Of a DNA stretch of 64,000 nucleotides, positions 8,423 through 18,764 are shown one piece after another. Below the pieces are notes generated by a model. That model did no database searches. It had not been told where the DNA came from and saw only the letters and a list, made by a program, of their open reading frames with translations. Each line of letters starts with the position of its first letter. Within the stretch, counting starts at the first letter, position 1. Position numbers and translations under genes: made by a program. The DNA comes from Actinoplanes sp. TFC3 (GTDB lineage: Bacteria > Actinomycetota > Actinomycetes > Mycobacteriales > Micromonosporaceae), in NCBI RefSeq assembly GCF_001553785.1, contig NZ_LOJP01000001.1, positions 732,890-796,889 on the forward strand. The letters run 5' to 3'.

Positions 8423-10453
8423 ATGGCGAACCCCGTAGTCAGCGAACTCCTCGGCCGCAGCAACCGCCTCGGCGCCAACCCGCGCACCACGAACTACGCC
8501 GGCGGCAACACCTCGGCCAAGGGGACGGAAACCGACCCGGTCACCCAGGAACCCGCCGAGCTGTTGTGGGTCAAGGGTTCCGGCGGCGACCTGGGCACCC
8601 TGACGGAGCCCGGTTTGGCCGTACTCCGCCTCGACCGTCTTCGTGCGCTCGCCGGTGCCTATCCCGGGGTCGAGCGAGAGGACGAGATGGTTGCCGCGTT
8701 CGACTACTGCCTGCACGGCCGGGGTGGCGCCGCGCCTTCCATCGACACCGCCATGCACGGGTTGGTTGACGCGTCGCATGTGGACCATCTGCATCCGGAC
8801 GCGGGCATCGCGATCGCCACCGCCGCCGACGGGCCGGCGCTGACCAAGGAGATCTTCGGCGATCGGGTGCTGTGGGTGCCGTGGCGTCGTCCCGGATTCC
8901 AGTTGGGCCTCGACCTCGCGGCCGTTCAACGCGCGAATCCCCAGGCCATCGGCGTCATTCTCGGCGGGCACGGGATCACCGCGTGGGGCGCGACCAGCGA
9001 AGAATGCGAGGCGCGGTCGCACGAGATCATCAACACCGCGGCTGCCTACCTGACCGGGCATGCGCGCCCCGAGCCATTCGGAGAGCTCATTCAAGAGCCA
9101 CTTCCTGAGCCGGTACGTCGTGAGCGCGCGGCCGAGCTTCTGCCGATCGTGCGCGGGCTGGTATCAGCCGACCGGACCCAGGTCGGCCATTACACCGCCA
9201 CCGATGTTGTGCTGGACTTCGTGGGACGCGAGCGCATGCCCGAGTTGGCGGCGCTTGGCACTTCGTGCCCGGACCACTTTGTGCGTACCAAAATCAGGCC
9301 TCTGGTCTTGGATACGGCGCCCGATGCTGCCCTGGAACTGGTCGAAGCTCGACTGAAAGAATTGCACGCGGCCTATCGCGAGGATTATCGTGCGTATTAC
9401 CGGCGGCATGCGGACGCGGAAAGTCCGGCCATGCGTGGTGCGGACCCCGCGATCGTGCTTGTGCCGGGCGTGGGCATGTTCAGCTTCGGCGCGACCAAAC
9501 AAACCGCGCGCGTGGCCGGCGAGTTTTATGTCAATGCCATCAACGTGATGCACGGCGCTGAATCCGTGTCGACCTACGCTCCGATTGACGAAGCCGAGAA
9601 GTTCCGGATCGAGTACTGGGCGCTCGAAGAGGCCAAGTTGCAGCGCCTGCCCCGGCCCAAGCCGCTGGCCACCCGGATCGCGCTGGTCACGGGCGGCGGT
9701 TCGGGCATCGGCCGGGCGATTGCCCTGCGGCTGGCTGCGGAGGGCGCCTGCGTTGTGGTCGCGGACCGCAACGCAGCGGCGGCCCGGAAAGTGGCAGCGG
9801 AGATGGGGGGTACGGACACAGCCGTAGCCGTAGAAGCGGACGTGACCTCGGAAGCGGCCGTAGCGGCGGCGGTCCGCGAAGCCGTGCTGGCGTTCGGCGG
9901 CCTCGACCTGGTAGTCAACAATGCCGGACTGTCGGTGTCCAAGCCGCTGCTGGAAACCACCGAGGTTGACTGGGATCTGCAGCACGACGTGATGGCCAAG
10001 GGTTCGTTCCTGGTGTCCAAAGCCGCGGCGAAGGTGCTGATCGCGCAAGGCTTGGGCGGCGACATCGTCTACATTTCCAGTAAGAACTCGTTGTTCGCCG
10101 GCCCGAACAATGTGGCCTACGGTGCTGCGAAAGCCGATCAGGCGCACCAGGTCCGGCTGTTGGCCGCGGAATTGGGCCCGCACGGCATCAAAGTCAACGG
10201 CATAAACCCCGACGGAGTGGTGCGGGGATCAGGCATCTTCGCCGGAGGCTGGGGCGCCCAACGAGCCGCAGTATATGGCGTGCCGGAAGAAAAGCTCGGG
10301 GAGTATTACGCCCAACGCACCTTACTGAAGCGCGAGGTCTTGCCCGAGCATGTGGCGAACGCGGTTTTCGTTTTGGCTGGCGGCGATCTGACGCACACCA
10401 CGGGGCTGCACATCCCGGTCGATGCGGGCGTCGCGGCTGCGTTCCTGCGGTGA
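8423..10453 (+). CDS. rhaEW: Bifunctional rhamnulose-1-phosphate aldolase / L-lactaldehyde dehydrogenase
   Basis: A 676-residue fusion. Residues about 1-400 are a class II aldolase (RhaE type) with the metal-binding block DHLHPDAGIAIATAA near 120 and GGHGITAWG near 185. From about 417 a short-chain dehydrogenase (RhaW) follows, with LVTGGGSGIGRAIAL, the NNAG motif, an active-site Ser in VYISSKNS and Tyr/Lys in YGAAK near 566. The aldolase half cleaves L-rhamnulose-1-phosphate to DHAP and L-lactaldehyde; the dehydrogenase half oxidises lactaldehyde to L-lactate. This architecture is known from Bacillus and actinobacterial rha loci. The gene is first in the catabolic operon, and its TGA overlaps the GTG of rhaB by 4 bases. 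Confidence 0.92.
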   Translation: MANPVVSELLGRSNRLGANPRTTNYAGGNTSAKGTETDPVTQEPAELLWVKGSGGDLGTLTEPGLAVLRLDRLRALAGAYPGVEREDEMVAAFDYCLHGRGGAAPSIDTAMHGLVDASHVDHLHPDAGIAIATAADGPALTKEIFGDRVLWVPWRRPGFQLGLDLAAVQRANPQAIGVILGGHGITAWGATSEECEARSHEIINTAAAYLTGHARPEPFGELIQEPLPEPVRRERAAELLPIVRGLVSADRTQVGHYTATDVVLDFVGRERMPELAALGTSCPDHFVRTKIRPLVLDTAPDAALELVEARLKELHAAYREDYRAYYRRHADAESPAMRGADPAIVLVPGVGMFSFGATKQTARVAGEFYVNAINVMHGAESVSTYAPIDEAEKFRIEYWALEEAKLQRLPRPKPLATRIALVTGGGSGIGRAIALRLAAEGACVVVADRNAAAARKVAAEMGGTDTAVAVEADVTSEAAVAAAVREAVLAFGGLDLVVNNAGLSVSKPLLETTEVDWDLQHDVMAKGSFLVSKAAAKVLIAQGLGGDIVYISSKNSLFAGPNNVAYGAAKADQAHQVRLLAAELGPHGIKVNGINPDGVVRGSGIFAGGWGAQRAAVYGVPEEKLGEYYAQRTLLKREVLPEHVANAVFVLAGGDLTHTTGLHIPVDAGVAAAFLR

Positions 10454-12057
10454 CCGCGGTGGAGGTTGCTGCGGGTTCCGGGGGTGGCGATCCTGCGGTG
10501 TCTGCTGCCGGTTTCGAGTTTGGCGGCGTTCCTGCGGTCTTTGCGGCGGTTGACCTGGGTGCCTCCAGCGGTCGGGTGATGCTGGGCCGGGTGGGGGCCG
10601 GTGAGCTGCGGCTGACCGAGGTGTACCGGTTCGCCAATGAGCCGGTGCGGGTGGGCGGGACGCTGCACTGGGACATTCTTGCCCTGTACCGGGGTGTCCT
10701 CGAAGGCTTGCGGCGGGCGGGCCCGGTTGCCGGCATGGGGGTTGACTCGTGGGCGGTGGACTATGGCTTGCTCGACGAGTCCGGTGCTCTGCTGGGGAAT
10801 CCGATTCACTATCGCGACGCCCGGACGGACGGGACTGCGGCCAAGGTTGCTGCTGTCGTCTCGGAGGGTGAACTCTATGGACGTACCGGCATCCAGAAAT
10901 TGCCCTTCAATACGATCTACCAGCTCGTAGCGGCCTCGGGTACCCCACAACTGGAGGCCGCGCGCCACCTGCTGCTCATCCCCGACCTGATCGCCTACTG
11001 GCTGACCGGTTCGCCGGGCGCCGAATACACAAACGCCTCAACAACGCAGCTACTCGACGTCCACACCGGCACCTGGGACATGAAGCTGCTCGATGAGCTA
11101 GGAATCCGCCGCGACCTGCTCCCGCCGTTACGCCAGCCCGGCTCTGTCATCGGGCCACTATCGCCGTCGCTAGGTGCCGAGTTGGGCACCGGAACACCGA
11201 ACGTGATCGCCGTCGGCTCGCATGACACGGCATCAGCAGTCGTTGGCGTACCGGCTCAGGACGAGAACTTCGCCTACATCTCCTGCGGCACGTGGTCGCT
11301 GGTCGGGGTGGAGCTGAACGCGCCGGTGCTGTCCGAGGAGTCGCGGCTCGCCAACTTCACCAACGAGGGCGGCGTCGACGGAACCATCCGATACCTGCGG
11401 AACGTCATGGGACTGTGGCCCTTGCAGGAGTGCATGCGCGCCTGGTCCGCATCTCTCGACACCCGCGTCGCCCCGGACCTCGTTAGCATCAGCCCGCTGT
11501 CCAGCGGCGGCTCGGAACAAGCGGACGAAGTCGACCCCCCAGCGGCCACCCTTAGCGCCATCGACATTTCCGACTTGCTGGGACAGGCGGCAGATCTTCC
11601 GGCAAGAGAGCATGTCGTCGATCTCGACGATCCGATTTACCTCTCGCCCGGTGACATGGAAAGTAGAATCGTCCGACAAGTCGGACAAGTTTTGACGCCG
11701 GGCGAAGTCGTCAGGTGCATCATGGACAGCCTCGCGCTCGCGCACCGCAAAACAATCCGGCAAGCCCAACAGCTTTCGGGAAAGCGGATCGACATCATCC
11801 ACATCGTCGGCGGCGGCGCGCGGAACGAACTGCTCTGCCAGCTCACTGCCGACGCCACTGGCCTGCCCGTGCTCGCCGGGCCGGTCGAAGCTACGGCGCT
11901 CGGCAATGTGCTCGTTCAGGCTCGGGCGGCTGGAACGATCAAGGGTGACTTGCGCGCGCTTCGGTCGCTTGTGCGCGACACTCAACAGATCGTGCGTTAC
12001 GAGCCGCGCGGCGATGAGGCCGCGTGGCAAGCGGTCGAGCGCCGGTGGGGAGGCTGA
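10450..12057 (+). CDS. rhaB: Rhamnulokinase with an unusual internal insertion
   Basis: A 535-residue FGGY-family kinase that phosphorylates L-rhamnulose to rhamnulose-1-phosphate. The ATP/sugar-binding start AVDLGASSGRVMLG lies near residue 34, after a 30-residue Gly/Ala-rich extension. The conserved blocks DSWAVDYGLLDESGALLGNP, ISCGTWSLVGVE and IHIVGGGARNELLCQLTADA are present. It is longer than E. coli RhaB (489 residues), partly from the extension and partly from a Ser/Asp/Pro-rich insertion at about residues 335-373, between GLWPLQECMRAW and the following helix. No in-frame ATG offers a shorter start. The GTGA overlap with rhaEW indicates coupled translation. Confidence 0.92.
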   Translation: MTAVEVAAGSGGGDPAVSAAGFEFGGVPAVFAAVDLGASSGRVMLGRVGAGELRLTEVYRFANEPVRVGGTLHWDILALYRGVLEGLRRAGPVAGMGVDSWAVDYGLLDESGALLGNPIHYRDARTDGTAAKVAAVVSEGELYGRTGIQKLPFNTIYQLVAASGTPQLEAARHLLLIPDLIAYWLTGSPGAEYTNASTTQLLDVHTGTWDMKLLDELGIRRDLLPPLRQPGSVIGPLSPSLGAELGTGTPNVIAVGSHDTASAVVGVPAQDENFAYISCGTWSLVGVELNAPVLSEESRLANFTNEGGVDGTIRYLRNVMGLWPLQECMRAWSASLDTRVAPDLVSISPLSSGGSEQADEVDPPAATLSAIDISDLLGQAADLPAREHVVDLDDPIYLSPGDMESRIVRQVGQVLTPGEVVRCIMDSLALAHRKTIRQAQQLSGKRIDIIHIVGGGARNELLCQLTADATGLPVLAGPVEATALGNVLVQARAAGTIKGDLRALRSLVRDTQQIVRYEPRGDEAAWQAVERRWGG

Positions 12058-12058
12058 C

Positions 12059-12829
12059 GTGCGTATCGCCCTTTTTGTCACGTGCCTGGCTGACACCCTG
12101 TTCCCGGCGGCGGCGAAGGCCACCGTCGAACTCCTTGAGCGCCTCGGGCACGAGGTCGTCTTCCCGCCGGGCCAGACCTGCTGCGGCCAGATGCACGTCA
12201 ACACCGGATATCAGAGTCAAGCGCTTCCCCTCGTACGCCGGCATGTCCGGAATTTCGCCCCCTACGACGTCATCGTGGCGCCCTCCGGTTCCTGTGTGGG
12301 CTCGGTTCGCCATCAGCACGCGATGGTGGCCCGCAACGCCGGCGACGAGAGGCTAGCCGTGCGGGCGGAGGAGGTGGGCCGGCGGACGTACGAGCTATCC
12401 GAATTGCTGGTTGATGTCCTGGGCATCGAGGATGTCGGAGCGTCTTACCCGCACCGGGTTACCTACCACCCGACCTGCCATTCGCTGCGGATGCTGCGAG
12501 TAGGCGACAAGCCGCTGCGACTGCTGCGGAACGTTCGCGGCATCGACCTGGTCGATTTGCCCGCCGGCGAGCAATGTTGCGGGTTCGGTGGCACCTTCGC
12601 GCTGAAGAACGCCGACACGTCAACGGCGATGCTGGCCGATAAAATGGGCCACATCCTCGAAACCAAGGCAGAAATCTGCACGGCCGGCGACTCGTCCTGC
12701 CTGATGCACATCGGCGGCGGCTTGTCCCGCCTCGACGCCGGCATCCAAACAGTCCACCTCGCCGAAATCCTGGCCTCCACCGAAGCAGCGACGGACATGC
12801 CGGGCCGGGCGAGTGAGGGGTCAGCGTGA
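12059..12829 (+). CDS. lutA: L-lactate oxidation iron-sulfur protein LutA
   Basis: A 256-residue (Fe-S)-binding protein of the LutA/LldE family with two CCG domains, seen as TCCGQMHVNTGY near residue 40, TYHPTCHSLRML near 138 and QCCGFGG near 172. With LutB and LutC it forms a cytosolic complex that oxidises L-lactate to pyruvate. The GTG at 12059 begins one base after the rhaB stop, and upstream in-frame codons lie inside rhaB. Its place directly after rhaEW and rhaB means that the lactate made from the deoxy-sugar tail can be oxidised by an enzyme expressed from the same transcript. Confidence 0.93.
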   Translation: MRIALFVTCLADTLFPAAAKATVELLERLGHEVVFPPGQTCCGQMHVNTGYQSQALPLVRRHVRNFAPYDVIVAPSGSCVGSVRHQHAMVARNAGDERLAVRAEEVGRRTYELSELLVDVLGIEDVGASYPHRVTYHPTCHSLRMLRVGDKPLRLLRNVRGIDLVDLPAGEQCCGFGGTFALKNADTSTAMLADKMGHILETKAEICTAGDSSCLMHIGGGLSRLDAGIQTVHLAEILASTEAATDMPGRASEGSA

Positions 12830-14238
12830 CGTTTCTCGGTATGCCGGCGACCGCACCTCGGGGCGTGGGGAACCTCCGCGGGGAGGAGCCGTTCCCAGCA
12901 GCGGCCCACAAAGCGCTGGCAAACGCCCAGCTCAGACGCAACCTGAGCCACGCCACCACAACGATCCGCGGTAAATCCGGCGCGGTCATCAGCGAGCTTC
13001 CCGACTGGCAGGAGCTGCGCGACGCAGGTTCGGCGTTGAAGGCGGCCACCATGGCCCGGCTGCCGGAGCTGCTCGAACAGCTTGAAGCGAAGGTAACCGC
13101 GGCCGGGGGCGTCGTGCATTGGGCGGCCGATGCCAACGAAGCCAACCGGATCGTGACCGGCCTGGTGCGGGCCACCGGGCATGAGCGGGTCACCAAGGTC
13201 AAGTCGATGGCCACCCAGGAGATCGGGCTCAACGAGGCGCTCCAGGCAGCCGGGATCAAGGCCGTGGAGACGGACCTCGCCGAGCTGATCGTGCAACTGG
13301 GACACGACAAGCCGAGCCACATTCTGGTTCCCGCGATCCACCGGAACCGTTCGGAGATCCGCGACATCTTCTTGCGCGAGATGCCCGGGGTTGACCCGGC
13401 GCTCACCGATGAGCCGACCGAGCTTGCCGCAGCCGCGCGGCGGTACCTGCGGGAGACCTTCCTCAGCACCAAGGTCGCGGTGTCGGGGGCCAACTTCGCG
13501 GTGGCGGAGACGGGCACGCTGGCGGTGCTGGAGTCCGAGGGCAATGGCCGGATGTGCCTGACCTTGCCGGACACGCTGATCACGGTCATGGGCATCGAGA
13601 AACTGGTGCCCACGTGGCGCGACCTTGAGGTGTTCCTGCAGCTCCTGCCCCGCGCGTCGACAGGCGAGCGGATGAACCCCTACACGTCCATGTGGACCGG
13701 GGTGACGCCGGGCGACGGGCCGCAGAACTTCCACCTTGTGCTGCTCGACAACGGACGCACGGCGGTGCTCGCCGACGAAGCAGGCCGCCAAGCATTGCAC
13801 TGCATCCGCTGCTCAGCGTGCCTGAACGTGTGCCCGGTGTACGAGCGAACCGGCGGTCACGCGTACGGCTCGGTCTATCCCGGTCCCATCGGGGCGGTGC
13901 TGTCGCCGCAGCTCACCGGGGTCGCGGACAACGCCTCGCTGCCGTACGCGTCGTCGCTTTGCGGGGCCTGCCTCGATGCGTGCCCGGTCAAAATCGACAT
14001 TCCGTCGCTGCTCGTGCACCTGCGCAACGAGGTGCCGCACCCGCGTTCGGAAAGGGTGGCGATGGCCGCGGCGGCGTACACGATGGACCACCCGGCGCTC
14101 TACACCCGAGCGCAACATGCCGCCAAGCTCAGTAAACACGCGAAGCGTCTGCCGCCCCCGCTCAACGGCTGGACGGCGTCGCGCGACCTGCCGGAACCGC
14201 CGGCCGAGACCTTCCGGGATTGGTGGGCCAAGCGATGA
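12826..14238 (+). CDS. lutB: L-lactate oxidation iron-sulfur protein LutB
   Basis: A 470-residue protein of the LutB/LldF family. The N-terminal two thirds are a LUD domain; the C-terminal third carries two ferredoxin-type [4Fe-4S] motifs, CIRCSACLNVCPVY near residue 325 and CGACLDACPVK near 379, followed by the short LutB C-terminal region ending in ETFRDWWAKR. It is the electron-transfer subunit of the lactate-oxidising complex. The GTG at 12826 overlaps the lutA stop by 4 bases. Confidence 0.93.
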   Translation: MTFLGMPATAPRGVGNLRGEEPFPAAAHKALANAQLRRNLSHATTTIRGKSGAVISELPDWQELRDAGSALKAATMARLPELLEQLEAKVTAAGGVVHWAADANEANRIVTGLVRATGHERVTKVKSMATQEIGLNEALQAAGIKAVETDLAELIVQLGHDKPSHILVPAIHRNRSEIRDIFLREMPGVDPALTDEPTELAAAARRYLRETFLSTKVAVSGANFAVAETGTLAVLESEGNGRMCLTLPDTLITVMGIEKLVPTWRDLEVFLQLLPRASTGERMNPYTSMWTGVTPGDGPQNFHLVLLDNGRTAVLADEAGRQALHCIRCSACLNVCPVYERTGGHAYGSVYPGPIGAVLSPQLTGVADNASLPYASSLCGACLDACPVKIDIPSLLVHLRNEVPHPRSERVAMAAAAYTMDHPALYTRAQHAAKLSKHAKRLPPPLNGWTASRDLPEPPAETFRDWWAKR

Positions 14239-14822
14239 GCAGCCGCGACCTCATCCTCGGCCGGGTCAGAGCCGCTCTGCGGGATGCCGCAGCGTCCGAG
14301 GTGCCACGCGCTTACCGATCAGCCGGTACGGATGAAGCCGACATTGTCCTTCTTGTTGATCGGCTGGTCGACTACAAGGCGGTGGTGCACCGGGAGCAGG
14401 ACGTGGCCGGCGTGGTCACGTCGCTCGAACCGGGTCGTCTGGTCGTACCTCCGGGAATTGACCGATCGTGGATTCCCGCCGATGCCACGATCGTCGAGGA
14501 CGAGCACGATGCCGACGCCGTGCTGACCGCCGCTACCGTGGCCATCGCCGAAACCGGCACGATCGTGCTCGACGGATCTCCCGACCAAGGTCGCCGGCGC
14601 CTGTCACTCCTGCCCGACCTGCACATCTGCGTGGTGCGCCAGGATCAGGTGGTGGCCTCGGTGCCCGACGCGATCGCCCGGCTTGACCCGCGCCGCCCGT
14701 TGACCTGGATCAGCGGTCCGTCCGCGACCAGCGACATCGAGCTCAACCGGGTCGAAGGGGTGCACGGGCCGCGCAACCTGCATGTCGTTCTGCTGCCCCC
14801 GGCGCCCGCACGGGCTTTCTGA
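14235..14822 (+). CDS. lutC: L-lactate oxidation protein LutC
   Basis: A 195-residue LUD-domain protein (LutC/LldG). It shows the family block ATVAIAETGTIVLDGSPDQG and ends with the expected GPSATSDIELNRVEGVHGPR segment. It completes the LutABC complex for L-lactate to pyruvate conversion. The ATG at 14235 overlaps the lutB stop (ATGA). It is the last gene of the rhamnose catabolic operon. No rhamnose mutarotase gene (rhaM/rhaU) is present in the operon or elsewhere in the window. Confidence 0.92.
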   Translation: MSSRDLILGRVRAALRDAAASEVPRAYRSAGTDEADIVLLVDRLVDYKAVVHREQDVAGVVTSLEPGRLVVPPGIDRSWIPADATIVEDEHDADAVLTAATVAIAETGTIVLDGSPDQGRRRLSLLPDLHICVVRQDQVVASVPDAIARLDPRRPLTWISGPSATSDIELNRVEGVHGPRNLHVVLLPPAPARAF

Positions 14823-14856
14823 CTGGCCGGATTACTCACCGACTACCTTCTCCCCG

Positions 14857-14870
14857 GTATGACTTCATAC
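14857..14870. promoter_or_regulatory. Short palindrome before the STAS gene
   Basis: GTATGACTTCATAC has perfect 6-bp arms with a 2-bp centre and lies between lutC and the STAS gene. It may be an operator or part of a promoter; there is nothing to identify the factor. Confidence 0.3.
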
Positions 14871-14909
14871 GGTTAAGGTGGTGACTGTCCGCGCAAAGTG
14901 GAGGCCCTG

Positions 14910-15257
14910 ATGATCGAACGCCGCGGTTCAGCGGGTGAGCCGGTCCTCTCCCCGGAGACCGAGCTCAGCGTCACCACCGGCGAACCGGCCGCGGGACGTG
15001 TCCGGATTTTCTGCTCCGGGGAGATCGACGCGTCCACCGCAGCGTTGCTCGGCGAGGCGATCGAGTCGGCCCGTGCCGGGTGCTGGCGCGTCGAGGTCGA
15101 CCTGTCGCAGGTCACCTTTCTCGACTCGTCGGGCATCAACATGCTGGTCCGGCACCGCTCCGACGCGTACGAGCTGGTCCTGGCCGACGTGCCCCTCGAC
15201 ATCCGGCGGCTGTTCGAGATCACCGGCCTGACCCGGTTCTTCCTGAGCCAGGACTGA
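14910..15257 (+). CDS. STAS-domain anti-sigma factor antagonist
   Basis: A 115-residue single STAS domain of the SpoIIAA/RsbV type. The phosphorylation segment [16 protein letters not shown] has the usual serine after Asp-Ser, and [11 protein letters not shown] marks the first strand-helix unit. Such proteins bind an anti-sigma kinase and free a sigma factor when dephosphorylated. ATG 14910 is chosen because GGAGG ends 5 bases before it; the in-frame GTG at 14898 overlaps that ribosome-binding site. No anti-sigma kinase or sigma factor gene is adjacent, so its partner is elsewhere. Confidence 0.85.
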   Translation: MIERRGSAGEPVLSPETELSVTTGEPAAGRVRIFCSGEIDASTAALLGEAIESARAGCWRVEVDLSQVTFLDSSGINMLVRHRSDAYELVLADVPLDIRRLFEITGLTRFFLSQD

Positions 15258-15318
15258 GGGACGGCCCGCCGTACCGTTCGCGAATTCTGCTGGTGAAACA
15301 GGCGCTACGGTGGGAATC

Positions 15319-16179
15319 ATGCCTGTAGTTAACAGCGGAACCATTGACCTCGGCGGCCGGAGCGTGCACCGGCTGGGCTTCGGCGCGATGCGGCTCACCG
15401 GGCCCGGCATCTGGGGTCCGCCGCGCGACCACGACGAGGCGATCCGGGTGCTGCGCCGCTCGGTCGAGCTCGGCGTCACGTTCATCGACACCGCCGACTC
15501 GTACGGACCGTATGTCGCCGAGGACCTGATCCGCGAGGCCCTGCACGACGGCAGCGGCTACGGCGATGTTGTCATCGCCACCAAGGGCGGCCTGACCCGC
15601 ACCGGCCCGAACGTGTGGCCGCCGCTGGGCCGCAAGGAATACCTGCGCCAGTGCATCCTCATGTCGCTGCGCCGCCTCGGCGTGGAGCAGATCGACCTGT
15701 GGCAGCTGCACCGCATCGACGAACGAACCTCGCGCGACGAGCAGTTCGCCGAAGTCAAGTCGTTCCTCGACGAGGGGCTGGCCAAGCAGGTCGGCCTGTC
15801 CGAGGTCGACGTCGCGGATGTCCGCGCCGCCCAGGCCGCCGGCATCCCGGTTGCCTCGGTGCAGAACCGCTACAACCTCGGCGACCGGCGCGCGGAGGAA
15901 CTGCTCGACTTCTGCACCGAGCAGGGCATCGCGTTCATCCCGTGGGCACCGGTCGACGCCGGTTCGCTCGCCCAGCCCGGCGGCCCGCTGGACAAGGTGC
16001 TGGAAAACCACCCCGGCGCCACCACCAGCCAGCTCGCGCTCGCCTGGCTGCTGCGCCGCTCGCCGGTGATCGTGCCCATCCCGGGCACCTCGTCGGTCGC
16101 CCACCTCGAGGAGAACCTGGGGGCGGCCGATCTCGAACTCACCGACGAGGAGTTCGAGGCGCTGGCCAACGCCGTCTGA
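15319..16179 (+). CDS. Aldo/keto reductase
   Basis: A complete 286-residue aldo/keto reductase. The catalytic tetrad is visible: Asp and Tyr in [15 protein letters not shown], Lys in ATKGGLTR and His in LWQLHRID. The nucleotide-binding C-terminus reads [15 protein letters not shown]. It resembles the YdbC/pyridoxal-reductase-like subgroup of oxidoreductases; the substrate is not predictable. ATG 15319 is preferred to the GTG at 15310 because GGTGGGA lies just upstream. It is a single gene followed by a strong terminator and shares little with the truncated family member at the left edge. Confidence 0.88.
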   Translation: MPVVNSGTIDLGGRSVHRLGFGAMRLTGPGIWGPPRDHDEAIRVLRRSVELGVTFIDTADSYGPYVAEDLIREALHDGSGYGDVVIATKGGLTRTGPNVWPPLGRKEYLRQCILMSLRRLGVEQIDLWQLHRIDERTSRDEQFAEVKSFLDEGLAKQVGLSEVDVADVRAAQAAGIPVASVQNRYNLGDRRAEELLDFCTEQGIAFIPWAPVDAGSLAQPGGPLDKVLENHPGATTSQLALAWLLRRSPVIVPIPGTSSVAHLEENLGAADLELTDEEFEALANAV

Positions 16180-16229
16180 GCCCGACTTGACTCCTCCCCA
16201 AGGGCCGAGTGGAAGCTACCTCTGAGCCG

Positions 16230-16257
16230 ATCGCCAGCCGTCCATACGGCTGGCGAT
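16230..16257. terminator. Bidirectional hairpin terminator
   Basis: ATCGCCAGCCGT and ACGGCTGGCGAT form a perfect 12-bp stem around the loop CCAT, between the convergent aldo/keto reductase and the ABC-2 permease genes. There is no long T tract, as is common in actinomycetes. Confidence 0.8.
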
Positions 16258-16260
16258 TGT

Positions 16261-17855
16261 CTAGATGGCTGGCACGTCGCGGCGGCGGAATGCGGTAAGG
16301 CCCGCCGCCGCGAGCACCACGGCCAGCGCGGTGAGCACCACGAACGGCAGCGGGGTGGCCGCGGCCCCGGGCAGGTGCGGGATGTGAGTGAAGGGGGACA
16401 GGTCCATGATCCAGTGGTTGAGCTGCAGGATCGCGCCGCCGATCAGCAGGAAGAAGCACACCGCCAGGGCCCCCCATGCGGCCGGCGCCTGCCGCGGCAG
16501 CACCCCGAACAGCAGCACAGCAAGCGTCGCCAGCACCCACACGGCCGGGATCTGCGCCGCCGCCCCACCGAGCAGCGCGGGCACCTCGCGGCCTACGTTG
16601 TCGAGCGCGAGACCCGCTACCAGCCCGCACACCGCACCGCCCACGAGCAGCGCGGCGGCCGGCCCGAACAGCGAGAACATGAGGTGCCCGGCGGCCCAGC
16701 GCACCCGGCCGGTGCGGGTGGCGAGCACGGCCTCGGCATGGCCGGTGCCTTCCTCGTCGTGCAGGCGCAGCGCCGCTTGCACCGCGTACGCCGCGGCGAT
16801 CAGGCCCATCATGCCCAGGGCGGTGGCGAAATACTGGTCGACAGCGGCGGTGCTGCCACCGAGGCGTCCGAGGATCTCGCTCAGGCTGCTGTTCTCGTCG
16901 GCCAGGTCGGCAATGCTCTTCGCGACCCCACCGAACACCAGCCCCAGCACCGCGAACCCGGCGAGCCAGCCGATCAGCATGCCCCGGTGCAGCCGCCACG
17001 CCAGCCCGATCGGGCCGCTCAGGGCCGCCCCGGCGGTCGGAGTGCCGGGCCGGGCCGGGAGCACGCCCTCACCGATATCGCGCCGGGACACCATCGCGAC
17101 CGCCGCCAGCCCCGCTGCGACGGTGAAGGCCAGGGCCAGGAACAGCGGCAACAGGGCGCTGGGGCCGTACGGGAAGACGTGCTGGATCCAGCCGACCGGC
17201 GAGACCCACGTCAGCCAGGACAGCGCGCCCCCGCCCAGCGCATCCACATCGCCGGCCATGCGCAGCACGAAGGTGGCGCCGAGCCCGATGATGGCGATCG
17301 ACCGGGCGGTCCGGGCGGAGCTGGACAGCTGCGCGGACACCGCCCCGACGGCGGCGAAGGCCCAGCCGGCCAGGCCGAACGAGACGCCGAACAGCACCGA
17401 CCCGGCCACCGGCAGGCCCAGGCCGATCAACCCGCCCATCACGATGACGGCGAGCACCACGTTGGCGCCGAGCGCGACCAGCAGCGCCGCGACCAGCCCG
17501 GCCGGCCGGCTGACCGCTCCGGCGCCGATCAGCTCGGTGCGGCCCAGCTCCTCGTCGGTGCGGGTGTGCCGGATGACCGTGAGCAGGCTGAACAGGCCCG
17601 CCAGCACGAGCAGGAACCCGGAGCGCCAGGCAACCAAGTCGCCGAGGCTGCTGCCGTGAAGGGGGCCGAGCAGCGCGACGAAACCGGCGCTGTCCGCGCT
17701 TACCCGGGCATAGCCGGCCCGCTCGGCGGCGGTGGGGAACAGGGCCCGCAGGGAGCTGGCGTAGCCGACTGGCACGAGTGGCAGCAGCACGGCCCACAGC
17801 GGCAGGAGGAAGCGGTCGCGTCGCAGGATGAGGCGGATCAGCGAGCCGGTGCCCG

Positions 17856-17859
<4 letters not shown>
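16261..17859 (-). CDS. ABC-2 type exporter permease
   Basis: A 532-residue membrane protein with about twelve hydrophobic segments arranged as two similar halves, of the class annotated in actinomycetes as exporters of polyketide antibiotics. The N-terminus [20 protein letters not shown] is typical of the class. It forms the channel for the ATPase encoded immediately upstream, whose stop overlaps this start by 4 bases (ATGA). With the TetR gene before it, the unit looks like a drug or lipid export operon. The cargo is unknown. Confidence 0.87.
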
Positions 17860-18752
<893 letters not shown>

Positions 18753-18764
18753 GGTGGTGCCTCC

